7,209 nucleotides of DNA from Azonexus sp. (lineage in GTDB: Bacteria; Pseudomonadota; Gammaproteobacteria; Burkholderiales; Rhodocyclaceae), in the NCBI GenBank assembly GCA_023150195.1, contig JAKLLI010000091.1:1-7209 (forward strand). The letters run 5' to 3'. Positions 1-6,759 of the stretch are shown here, in pieces. The notes under the pieces are model-generated. The model did no database searches. It had not been told where the DNA came from and saw only the letters and a program-made list of their open reading frames with translations. The stretch's first letter is position 1; the number at the start of each line of letters is the position of its first letter. A program made the position numbers and the translations under genes.

Positions 1-1891
1 GGGCTGCCGCCGCGCTGCGTTGCGCCAAATTACGCACCTCGGTGGCCACCACGGCAAAACCGCGACCCAGTTCCCCCGCCCGCGCGGCTTCAACCGAAGC
101 ATTCAGTGCCAGGATATTGGTCTGGAAGGCGATCCCGTCGATCACCCCGACAATGTCGTTGATCTTGCGTGAGCCCCCTTCGATTTCAGACATGGTGCTG
201 ACCACTTTTTTCACCATGGCACCGCCCTGGCTGACGATGGCATTCGAGCGCTCTGCCAGCGCAGCGGCTTCGGTGGCGTTGCCGGCGTTCTTCTGCACCG
301 TTTCGTTCAGCATTTCCATCGAACTGCTGGTTTCTTCCAAGCTGGAAGCTTGCTCTTCGGTCCGCGACGACAAATCCTGATTCCCGGCAGCAATTTCCTG
401 CGCCGCCGTATTGATCGCTTCCGTAGCGTCCCGGATCGTACCCAGCACCTCTGACAAGCGGGCAACGGTGGCATTGGTATCGTCCTTCAATTCACCAAAG
501 AGACCGTGATACTCGGTCTGTATGGTTTGCGTCAGATCCCCCTGCGAGATGGCGCGCAAGACCCCAGCCACATCCTGCAAGCCAGCCAGCGTGGTTTCAG
601 ACAAATGATTCAAGCCTTCTGCCAGACGCAGGAAGAAGCCCTCCTTGCCTTCCAGTTCGAGGCGTTGCGAGAAATCGCCAGCGAGCGCAGCACGAACCAG
701 CGCATCAATTTCGTCTTCTGCCTCCACTTCGGCGGTTCTGTCCTTCCACTCCGCCACCGTCCCCAGCCGTGCGCCTTCTTCATTGATGACCGGGTTGGCC
801 GTCACGACCATGTGACGACTGCCCAGCCGCAAGGCTGCCGAATGCGTAGCCGTCAATTTGGCCAGCAAGCCAGCCTGAACCGCGGGATTTTTGTGGAAGA
901 CATCAATGCTCTTGCCCAGCAACTGATCTGCTCGGAAGCTCGGCAACTGGCGCTGAATTTCTGGCTCAGCATTCTTGAGCAGTTGTTTGACCGAGCGATT
1001 CAGATAAATGATGTTGCGTTCGGCGTCCGCAATCATCACCCCGGTACTCACATTATCGAGCGCGATCTTGATACGCAGCATTTCGTCCGCCGTTTTCTTG
1101 GCCGCACCCACATCGTCACGCAAACGGCTCTGCATCAGGTCAAGGTCATGCATCACCTTGCCAATTTCATCCTCATGACGAACGCTGATCTTGTTGTCGT
1201 ACCTGCCCTGACCAATTTCGTCAAAAACTTCCAGTACACCGTGGAGTGGGCGCGTCACCGCGCGCTCGATAAACCAGTACACAAACGCAAGGAAAGGAAT
1301 GCTCAGCAGCACCGCAACACCGCCCAGCGCCAACATGAAATTCGTCGCCTGCGCGTTCACCTTTTCCAGGGAAATCTGCATGCTGACCACGCCCAGCACA
1401 TCGCCTTCGTTGACCAAATGGCAGCCCAGACAATCCTTACCCAGATAATTGCGGGCGGCCTTGGCCGGAATAGCGGCGTCCAGCATGCCGTGTTCGGCAT
1501 CGATACGGAAGACCGGCTCACCCCGTTCAGCGGCCAGCCGTTCGTCAGGCGTTAGCTGGCGGGTCAGCGGAATGCCCTCGCCGAATTGCTTGCGCACCGC
1601 TTCGCCGCGAATGACCTCCAGAGACCTGATGTTATCGGTGTTCTTGACCTGATCGAGATACACCGCCCGCTCACCCACCGTGCCGGTAATCATCATGCCG
1701 GTCAGCGAGGCCATGGTCATTTGATGGACACTCAGCGCAAATTCCCTCGCCTGCTCAACGGCATTGTCCTTTTGCTCGGCATACGCCCAGTAAATCATCC
1801 CGGACCAGAGAATGATCAGGATCAACCAGATCCCGGAAACAAGACGTACCCAGATATTGCGGTTATTGAACCAACGAACTAATGCAGCCAC
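1..1891 (-). CDS. Methyl-accepting chemotaxis protein with periplasmic heme c motif and Aer2-like PAS domain (partial, 3' end outside window)
   Basis: Transmembrane chemoreceptor signalling to CheA/CheW; 630 codons are visible and the C-terminus is cut off by the left edge. Domains in order: TM1 about residues 14-38; periplasmic sensor about 39-184 with one heme c attachment motif CLGCH (C154, C157, H158); TM2 about 186-207; HAMP about 208-262; PAS about 273-388; two further HAMP units about 391-440 and 440-485; methyl-accepting domain from about 486, with the conserved hairpin tip around residues 584-619. From the PAS onwards it resembles Pseudomonas aeruginosa Aer2 as I remember it: the FHKNP His (H333 here, H234 in Aer2) and the Trp 49 residues later (W382 here, W283 in Aer2) are both kept. 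The start is GTG, because a G-rich Shine-Dalgarno lies 4 nt upstream and the N-terminus leads straight into TM1. The ligand is not known; oxygen, NO or redox state is inferred. The adaptation helix and any C-terminal CheR/CheB tether cannot be seen. Confidence 0.95.
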   Translation of the reverse strand, partial: MAALVRWFNNRNIWVRLVSGIWLILIILWSGMIYWAYAEQKDNAVEQAREFALSVHQMTMASLTGMMITGTVGERAVYLDQVKNTDNIRSLEVIRGEAVRKQFGEGIPLTRQLTPDERLAAERGEPVFRIDAEHGMLDAAIPAKAARNYLGKDCLGCHLVNEGDVLGVVSMQISLEKVNAQATNFMLALGGVAVLLSIPFLAFVYWFIERAVTRPLHGVLEVFDEIGQGRYDNKISVRHEDEIGKVMHDLDLMQSRLRDDVGAAKKTADEMLRIKIALDNVSTGVMIADAERNIIYLNRSVKQLLKNAEPEIQRQLPSFRADQLLGKSIDVFHKNPAVQAGLLAKLTATHSAALRLGSRHMVVTANPVINEEGARLGTVAEWKDRTAEVEAEDEIDALVRAALAGDFSQRLELEGKEGFFLRLAEGLNHLSETTLAGLQDVAGVLRAISQGDLTQTIQTEYHGLFGELKDDTNATVARLSEVLGTIRDATEAINTAAQEIAAGNQDLSSRTEEQASSLEETSSSMEMLNETVQKNAGNATEAAALAERSNAIVSQGGAMVKKVVSTMSEIEGGSRKINDIVGVIDGIAFQTNILALNASVEAARAGELGRGFAVVATEVRNLAQRSAAAA

Positions 1892-1895
1892 TTGA

Positions 1896-1902
1896 CCCCC
1901 CT
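1896..1902 (-). promoter_or_regulatory. Ribosome binding site of the chemoreceptor gene
   Basis: The minus strand reads AGGGGGG, then TCAA, then the GTG start at 1891. The spacing of 4 nt is short but workable. It supports GTG as the initiation codon; I found no in-frame ATG in the 45 nt before it, and the next Met codon (residue 32) falls inside TM1. Confidence 0.55.
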
Positions 1903-1909
1903 GACCCTG

Positions 1910-1922
1910 CCGGCAAAGCCGG
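1910..1922. other. Small perfect inverted repeat in the chemoreceptor leader
   Basis: CCGGCAAAGCCGG is a 5-bp stem with a 3-nt loop, placed 18 nt before the GTG start on the minus strand. On the plus strand it is followed, after 6 nt, by seven T (1929-1935), so it looks a little like a plus-strand terminator, but no plus-strand gene reads into it. It may only be a hairpin in the 5' leader of the chemoreceptor mRNA. Function is not known. Confidence 0.35.
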
Positions 1923-1979
1923 AACCGATTTTTTTCAAGAGTATCCGCCGGGCGCCCCTGTCAGGCAATACCAAAACGG

Positions 1980-1993
1980 TTGATCTAGATCAA
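1980..1993 (-). promoter_or_regulatory. Perfect FNR/ANR-type operator (TTGATCTAGATCAA)
   Basis: TTGAT-CTAG-ATCAA matches the FNR/ANR consensus TTGAT-N4-ATCAA at all ten specified positions and is fully palindromic. Its centre lies about 95 bp upstream of the chemoreceptor GTG and just beyond the radical SAM stop codon, so the gene it can serve is the chemoreceptor on the minus strand. I infer oxygen-responsive control by an FNR/ANR/Dnr-type regulator. The core promoter is unclear: the bases where a class II -10 should lie (1952-1957) read GGGCGC, and the nearest -10-like hexamer, GATACT (1940-1945), would put the box near -53, which is not a standard activator position. Confidence 0.75.
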
Positions 1994-2009
1994 ATATGCG
2001 AAATATGCC
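1992..2009. repeat. Tandem 9-bp direct repeat beside the FNR-type box
   Basis: AAATATGCG is followed directly by AAATATGCC, so eight of nine bases are repeated. The first copy shares two bases with the end of the palindrome. The AT-rich stretch stands out from the GC-rich surroundings and could be an upstream promoter element or a second regulator site; this is inference only. Confidence 0.5.
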
Positions 2010-2019
2010 AACGCAAAAT

Positions 2020-2904
2020 CTACAGCCCCCGGGCCCAGGCGGGACGCAAAACGGCATTCCCGGCCATGGCTTGACGCACTTCCGCCAGCAAACGGGCCTT
2101 GTCCGCGCCCAAGGTACCTTTCAGCACCAGCCAGTTCGATGCATGGTCGGAACGAAACACTGTCCGCTTCAAGGAAAGTGCCGAAAGGAAACGTTCCATT
2201 TCAGCAAACAGCGCGGCCTGATCCAGTGGCACCCACCCGGGAAATCCAGCACGCAGCCGCGCTTCGCCCTGCGGAAAACTGACCACCAGCGTGGCCAGAT
2301 ATTCGGGCTGTGTCGCATTGAGCAAACGGGCGGACTCATCGGCATGTTGATCGGACAAGGCTTTACCCCCCAGTCCGTTAAGAATCATCACCGAACGGGT
2401 GATGCCTGCGGCCCCCAGTTTGTCCAGCGCCTCACGCGTGGTTTCGTGCGTTTCCCCCTTGTCGACCGCAGCCAGCACGGCATCGGCGCCCGATTCCGCG
2501 CCAACGTACACCATGCTTAATCCGGCCGCCGCCAGGGCATCAATATCTTCCTGGCTTTTTTTGCGCAGATTGCGTGGCAGGCAATAGCTGGAAATCCGGT
2601 GAACGGCAGGAAAATGCGTTTTGATTGCGTCGAGGACGGTCAACAGGCGCCGGGTTGGCAAAACCAGGGCATCGCCGTCCGCCAGAAAGACCCGGCGGAT
2701 GCTCTCCCCGTAGCGTGCGCCGGCCAAGCGAATGCTTTCCAGGACCTCGGCCTCATCCCGCGCCCGAAAAGCCTTTTGCGGCGCCGTATACATTTCGCAG
2801 AATGTGCAGCGGTTCCAAGAACACCCGTCCGTCACCGGCAAAATCAGTGACTGTGCCTCACTGGGTGGGCGAAAAACCGGTTCGACGTAGCGAATCGGAA
2901 TCAC
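2020..2904 (-). CDS. Radical SAM protein of unknown function
   Basis: 294-residue cytoplasmic protein expected to bind a [4Fe-4S] cluster and cleave S-adenosylmethionine. The cluster motif is GCSWNRCTFC (C28, C33, C36), spaced CX4CX2C, not the usual CX3CX2C; I recall this GCxxNxCTFCxMY form from an uncharacterised family related to COG1032/Elp3-like proteins. Further radical SAM-like signs are an acidic/Gly stretch at about residues 74-82, the VGAESGAD segment at about 134-141 and a Gly-rich NGLGG at about 176-180. A fourth Cys (C108) is present. No second cluster domain and no B12-binding domain are seen. The start is GTG at 2904, overlapping the thioesterase stop as GTGA, so translation is probably coupled. 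The substrate cannot be told from the sequence. Its stop (TAG) is followed by the chemoreceptor's regulatory region; I see no clear terminator. Confidence 0.9.
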   Translation of the reverse strand: MIPIRYVEPVFRPPSEAQSLILPVTDGCSWNRCTFCEMYTAPQKAFRARDEAEVLESIRLAGARYGESIRRVFLADGDALVLPTRRLLTVLDAIKTHFPAVHRISSYCLPRNLRKKSQEDIDALAAAGLSMVYVGAESGADAVLAAVDKGETHETTREALDKLGAAGITRSVMILNGLGGKALSDQHADESARLLNATQPEYLATLVVSFPQGEARLRAGFPGWVPLDQAALFAEMERFLSALSLKRTVFRSDHASNWLVLKGTLGADKARLLAEVRQAMAGNAVLRPAWARGL

Positions 2905-3329
2905 GCACCGCCCACGTTCAGGCGGAATACCAGTGGCACCTCGGCCTTGCTGCGCGTCACATAATCAAAGAAAACAATACCGTGTTTGCCGCGGGCAACT
3001 TCACGACCGCTGGCCAGATCACTCACCCGCCAGACCAGATCGCAGCCATGTGCGTGGTAGTCGTTCACCGCAAATTCAATTTTCAGTGTTTCCCCGTGAA
3101 AGGCCTCGGAACGGTATTGCGCTGCCACATCCGCCACCACGATCCCGGGCCCACCCACGTCGAGTTCGGTCCACCCGAAGGATTTGAAAAAACGCACCCG
3201 GGCTTCAGCAACCAGCATCAGCAAGGCCGCGTTGTCGAGGTGTCGACCATAGTTGATGTGCTGGATATATATCGGAATTTCAGTCGAGAATACGAACTGT
3301 TCGGGGAGGTCGATTTTGATGCGCGCCAT
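2901..3329 (-). CDS. Acyl-CoA thioesterase-like hotdog protein (4HBT family)
   Basis: 142-residue single hotdog domain, the usual size for a 4HBT/YbgC-like thioesterase that hydrolyses acyl-CoA or related thioesters in the cytoplasm. The N-terminal segment with H24, N26, H30, D32 and N33 followed by E42-A-R44 fits the family pattern of a loop and then the central helix with its EAR motif. At the place where many 4HBT enzymes have the catalytic Asp (DxxGH) this protein appears to have Asn (N26-Y-G-R-H30), so activity is not certain. The ATG at 3329 is chosen because GGAAG lies 7 nt upstream. Longer in-frame starts upstream add a short, low-complexity leader unlike the family and the longest runs into the divergent gene. 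It is the first gene of a unit with the radical SAM gene (4-nt overlap). Substrate not known. Confidence 0.85.
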   Translation of the reverse strand: MARIKIDLPEQFVFSTEIPIYIQHINYGRHLDNAALLMLVAEARVRFFKSFGWTELDVGGPGIVVADVAAQYRSEAFHGETLKIEFAVNDYHAHGCDLVWRVSDLASGREVARGKHGIVFFDYVTRSKAEVPLVFRLNVGGA

Positions 3330-3428
3330 ACACGGGCTTCCGGAAAAAGAAGGCGACATTCTAGCGACGAGTGCCTGTCCCGGCGTTACGATCTCCCACA
3401 ATAATTTCACCCCACCGCAGAGAAAATC
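3330..3428. other. Divergent intergenic region (99 bp)
   Basis: It must hold the promoters of both the thioesterase/radical SAM unit (minus) and the EF-hand/M23 gene (plus). The most AT-rich part is the CAATAATTTC stretch around 3399-3408, close to the plus-strand start, but I cannot pair it with a convincing -35 hexamer. No strong operator palindrome is seen. Confidence 0.4.
3337..3341 (-). promoter_or_regulatory. Ribosome binding site that sets the thioesterase start
   Basis: The minus strand reads GGAAG, a 7-nt spacer and then ATG at 3329. The alternative in-frame ATG at 3359 has no comparable purine-rich site before it, so this decides for the 142-residue product. Confidence 0.5.
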
Positions 3429-4535
3429 ATGCGCCACTCAAGCATCAAAGCGATCCATCGACTGAGCGTGCTCTGTTATAGCTTGCTGGCACTCGCCCTG
3501 ATCCTGCCTGACACGGCCTCGGCGCAAATGGGCGGCAAGGGACGTAAAGACCGCGTCCCCGAATATTTTGGCGAATACGACCTGAACAGCAACGGCCAAC
3601 TGGAACGCGACGAATGGGTCGGTCGTGGCAATTTCGACCGCCTTGACGACAACCGCGACGGCATTCTGGACATGGGCGAGTTTCGCAAAATGTACGCGCC
3701 GGGAGCCGGCAAGGTGCTGCTTGAAAAACCCATGCTGCCGGCCAATCCGCCGCTCATGGACCCGAGTGTCGAACAAGACTGCCTGAGTGAAGAGGAACAG
3801 AATCCAGCCGATCGCTGCGCCATTTCCCGGGGCCGCAAGTGCCGTGATGGTGACGAACTCGCGATTCGGCGCGGCCTGCAACCGACCGGCATGAGCCCGG
3901 TATTTCCCGCTGCGGCACTCTGCCCCGGCGTCGATGAAACCTTTGCCACCGATTACACCAAGAAAACCGGGCGCGGCATGCATGGCGGTATTGATATTCC
4001 CGTCGATTTCGGCACCCCCATGCTGGCCGCGGCGGATGGCACCGTCGTTGGCGTCTTTAGCGGCGAACACAACGCCCGCGGCATGGCCGTCGTGCTTCGC
4101 CACAGCCCGGAAGATACCGGTTTGCCGATGTGGACCTACACGGAATATGGCCATCTCGACGCCATGCCCGAGCTGGTGATCGGGCAGCGCGTGCGCATGG
4201 GTGAGGCGATCGGCCCTACCGGCAATTCCGGCACCAACCCGGGTGCGCCCGGATCTCAGGTCAACAATCGCCGCCCGGCGATCCATTTTGCCGTCTATTA
4301 CAGCAAAAGCCGACGTTTCTCCAGTATCCGAGACTATCTGATTCCGGACAACGCGCACTGGATGGACTCGCACGCCTTCTATCGCCGACATGGCCCTTAC
4401 GACACGCCGGCCATGATCGCCCTGGCCGAAGCCGACAAAGCCACCGCCATTCCCGTCCTTTATGCCGATGGCCAAACCGAACCCGCCAATACCCGTCGTA
4501 TCTGGCCATATGCCTGTGCGCGCGCCAAACCGTAG
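3429..4535 (+). CDS. Secreted EF-hand and M23 (LytM-type) metallopeptidase-domain protein
   Basis: 368-residue exported protein. A signal peptide spans about residues 1-32 with a likely cut after TASA. Two EF-hand loops follow: D51-N53-N55-Q57-E62 and D73-N75-D77-I79-D81-E84, a proper calcium-binding pair. A linker with four Cys (C118, C130, C138, C165), possibly disulphide-bonded, leads to an M23 domain at about 160-305. M23 enzymes are zinc endopeptidases that cut peptidoglycan cross-links. Zinc ligands are visible as H185-xxx-D189 and H286, and the GHL His (H242) is present. However, the usual HxH is A284-I285-H286, so the first His, a catalytic residue in LytM, is missing. The protein may be a weak or inactive peptidase acting as a regulator or binder in the periplasm. 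A C-terminal extension of about 60 residues follows. The start ATG has a weak AGAG about 6 nt upstream. Ca-dependent control is inference. It converges with the asmA-like gene. Confidence 0.9.
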   Translation: MRHSSIKAIHRLSVLCYSLLALALILPDTASAQMGGKGRKDRVPEYFGEYDLNSNGQLERDEWVGRGNFDRLDDNRDGILDMGEFRKMYAPGAGKVLLEKPMLPANPPLMDPSVEQDCLSEEEQNPADRCAISRGRKCRDGDELAIRRGLQPTGMSPVFPAAALCPGVDETFATDYTKKTGRGMHGGIDIPVDFGTPMLAAADGTVVGVFSGEHNARGMAVVLRHSPEDTGLPMWTYTEYGHLDAMPELVIGQRVRMGEAIGPTGNSGTNPGAPGSQVNNRRPAIHFAVYYSKSRRFSSIRDYLIPDNAHWMDSHAFYRRHGPYDTPAMIALAEADKATAIPVLYADGQTEPANTRRIWPYACARAKP

Positions 4536-4551
4536 GCGGTAGGCAGACAGC

Positions 4552-6612
4552 TTAGCGACCCAAGAGCTTGAACAATTCCTGTCCCAGCTTTTCGGTCGCC
4601 TTTTCCTTGAGCTTGTCCTTGTTTTCGTCCAGCTTGGCCTTGGCAACTTCCTCCAGCAGCTTGTCCATTTCCAGGGTGTAACCCAATTGCGCCCACGGCC
4701 CGCGGATCCGAAGCGGCAAGGTCACGCCACGGACATGGGCCAGTTCCTTGCCTTCTTGCCCGGTCGACGTATTGACGACGCTCACCCTGGCCAGATAGTC
4801 CATGCGCGCTTGAGCGATGTCGATTGCCCCTTCGCCGCCTATGCGCAGGAAAGGCGACATCAGGGACAAATCGTGGTTGCGCGCCACCCCGCCATCAATC
4901 TGAAAACTCGCGGTCAACGCGGAAAAATCCGTTTTTTCCGCCGCGCTGGCACTGGTTGTTACCGCTTGTTTGGCACTGAGTGCCGACTTGGCATCTCGCA
5001 GCATCTTGGCGACGTTCACGCCTTTGATGGCCCCATCACGCAAATCCAGCGCGGCTTGCCCGGTCAGTCCCTGGCGCAAGGCCATGACAGTCTCCCCGCG
5101 GGTCGTCAAATCCAGCGACACGCTGCCCCGCCCCTCCAGCACATCCTTGTCAGCAAGATCTTTTAACAACGGTGAAATATCGATGGCCCGCAACTGCTGG
5201 CGAAGGGAAAACTGCGAATTGTTGGCGTTGACCGCCAGCGCGCCGTCCATCGTTCCACCATAGAGCGTGGCACGCAACGGTGCCACTTCCAGCCGCCCAC
5301 CCTTGAGATTCATGCGCGCATCCAGCGCCGATAGCTTGAGTCGGTGCGCCTGAAGACGCCCCACCTTGATCGTGCCATGCACATCCAGCCCCTTGAGTGC
5401 ATCCAGTTGGACGCTGGACGCCGCTGCCCCTGTCGTCTGCGCGACCTCGCCACCCGTGCTGGCTTTCGGCGCTGGCGGCAGATAACGATCCACATCCAAC
5501 TGGTCAATCGCCAGGGTGAAGCCCACTGCGATTGGCGCGAACCGCTCGACGGCCACTGCCAGATCGACCCTGGAGTCGTCGAACTGCGTCGCCAGGCCAA
5601 TATCTGCCTGTTGCTTTGCCGGATTCACGCTGAAATGCCCATGCAACGGTAGCACCAGCTGTTTCATTGGCAAGGCTGGACTGTTCAGGCTCAATTGCCC
5701 GACCAGATTGTCCAGACGCAGGGTTCGTGCCCCAACGTCCATGGCCACTGGGGACGCCAGGTTCGCCTTGAGCTGTTGCGCCCCGAGCGCCGCATCCAGC
5801 GCCAGATCAAACTGCCGGATCTGCAAACTCGCCAGCGACCCCGTGATTTCGCTCAGCCCGACGCGGGCATCCACCTTTCGGTCGCCCTCAGAAAAACGCG
5901 CTGTCAGACCGATTTTGCTGCCCTGCACCTGGCCAGCATTAAACGCCAGCGCCGGTGCGTCCAACATCAGTTCGAAATGCGCCTTGTCGAGCTTGCCGCG
6001 TGAGGAAAGGACCAAGTCACGAACACGATATGCCGCTTGCCCCGTGTCGCCCTCCACGGTACCGGTCGACAGGTCCAGATCGCGAATTTCGGTCATCTTG
6101 CCAGTGGCTTCATCGAGCCAGCTCACGCGGGCATCGCGAATCGCCATCCCGGCAACATCCAGCACCAGCGGCGATCCGGGCTTAAGCTCGGCCGGCGACT
6201 CGGCCCCTGTTTTTCCAGCGCCGGCAACATCATCAATATTCAGCGAACCATCGCGGCGCCTGACCAGATCCAGCGTCAGCCCATCAATTTCAACCCGGCG
6301 CACCAGCACCTTGCCGGACAATAAGGGCATCACGGCAACACCGATTCTGGCATTTTTGAGGCTGGCAAAAGTCCCCTTGCCACCCGCCTCGGACAAGCGC
6401 ACACCACCCACCGCCAACGCCACATCCGGCCACACCGACAAGCCCAAGGGCCCGTCAATGATCAGTTCACGGCTGCTGCGTTCAGCCACTTGCGTCATCA
6501 ACTGTCGCTTGATCGCCGCTTCGTCAAACAAAACGAACAACAGGATGGCACCAAGCACCATCAGGCCAAGCATGCCGGCTAGCGCCAGCCCAAGGTAGCG
6601 TAACGGTTTCAT
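4552..6612 (-). CDS. asmA: AsmA family protein
   Basis: 686-residue envelope protein, slightly longer than E. coli AsmA (about 617). An N-terminal membrane anchor lies at about residues 5-29 with a short basic cytoplasmic end (MKPLR); the rest should lie in the periplasm. The repeated amphipathic beta pattern and the phrase DGPLGLSVWPDVALAVGGV at about 54-72 are typical of the AsmA N-terminal domain, and the C-terminal AsmA signature DGAIKGVNVAKMLRDAK lies at 526-542. AsmA-like proteins are thought to form groove-like bridges moving phospholipids between inner and outer membrane. The last ~35 residues are a Lys/Glu-rich helix ending in hydrophobic residues. The ATG start is preceded by GGGAA about 5 nt upstream. 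A 147-bp gap separates it from the YedI-like gene, so it may have its own promoter. Which AsmA paralog it is cannot be settled from one window. Confidence 0.92.
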   Translation of the reverse strand: MKPLRYLGLALAGMLGLMVLGAILLFVLFDEAAIKRQLMTQVAERSSRELIIDGPLGLSVWPDVALAVGGVRLSEAGGKGTFASLKNARIGVAVMPLLSGKVLVRRVEIDGLTLDLVRRRDGSLNIDDVAGAGKTGAESPAELKPGSPLVLDVAGMAIRDARVSWLDEATGKMTEIRDLDLSTGTVEGDTGQAAYRVRDLVLSSRGKLDKAHFELMLDAPALAFNAGQVQGSKIGLTARFSEGDRKVDARVGLSEITGSLASLQIRQFDLALDAALGAQQLKANLASPVAMDVGARTLRLDNLVGQLSLNSPALPMKQLVLPLHGHFSVNPAKQQADIGLATQFDDSRVDLAVAVERFAPIAVGFTLAIDQLDVDRYLPPAPKASTGGEVAQTTGAAASSVQLDALKGLDVHGTIKVGRLQAHRLKLSALDARMNLKGGRLEVAPLRATLYGGTMDGALAVNANNSQFSLRQQLRAIDISPLLKDLADKDVLEGRGSVSLDLTTRGETVMALRQGLTGQAALDLRDGAIKGVNVAKMLRDAKSALSAKQAVTTSASAAEKTDFSALTASFQIDGGVARNHDLSLMSPFLRIGGEGAIDIAQARMDYLARVSVVNTSTGQEGKELAHVRGVTLPLRIRGPWAQLGYTLEMDKLLEEVAKAKLDENKDKLKEKATEKLGQELFKLLGR

Positions 6613-6759
6613 GGGGATTCCCGGGCAAGGGTTGGAAAACCTAGCCTAACAAACATCGCCGGGATCAATTGTTTTGAAATGTAATTCAGGCGCATCGCCG
6701 ATTTCAGCACCAGCGGCCGGTTGACCGGACAAGGCGCCCCCAAAGAGGGCATTCACACG
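6613..6759. other. Intergenic region upstream of asmA
   Basis: 147 bp between two minus-strand genes. It contains a GC hairpin near the upstream stop codon, an imperfect palindrome CCGGTTGACCGG at 6717-6728 and an AT-rich part at about 6660-6690 that probably holds the asmA promoter. I could not assign -35/-10 hexamers with confidence. Confidence 0.4.
6736..6750 (-). terminator. Possible weak terminator hairpin after the YedI-like gene
   Basis: On the minus strand GCCCTCTTTGGGGGC can form a 6-bp stem (one G-T pair) with a TTT loop, starting 9 nt after the TAA. No T tract follows, so it is not a typical intrinsic terminator; it may only slow or protect the transcript end. Confidence 0.25.

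Noticed and set aside
506..1555. Long plus-strand open frame of 349 codons
   Set aside because: It lies antisense within the chemoreceptor gene, whose minus-strand frame shows TM, HAMP, PAS and signalling motifs throughout; the plus-strand product has no recognisable domain.
2625..3404. Plus-strand open frame of 259 codons
   Set aside because: Antisense to the radical SAM and thioesterase genes, with an Arg/Pro/His-rich composition typical of a shadow frame in GC-rich DNA.
3330..3437. Longer N-terminus for the thioesterase
   Set aside because: The added residues do not resemble the hotdog family, the extension would run into the divergent gene's start, and GGAAG supports the ATG at 3329.
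4536..4551. Bidirectional terminator between the convergent M23 and asmA genes
   Set aside because: The 16-bp gap has no stable inverted repeat with T tracts on either strand.
3438..4646. Minus-strand open frame of 402 codons, longer than the gene opposite
   Set aside because: The plus strand carries a signal peptide, two EF-hand loops and M23 motifs, whereas the minus product has none and also runs into the asmA 3' end.
5516..6598. Plus-strand open frame of 360 codons
   Set aside because: Antisense to asmA; Ser/Arg/Pro-rich shadow product without domains.
6717..6728. CCGGTTGACCGG as an operator or terminator
   Set aside because: Short GC-rich near-palindrome with a 2-nt centre and no T tract; such sequences are common by chance in this base composition.
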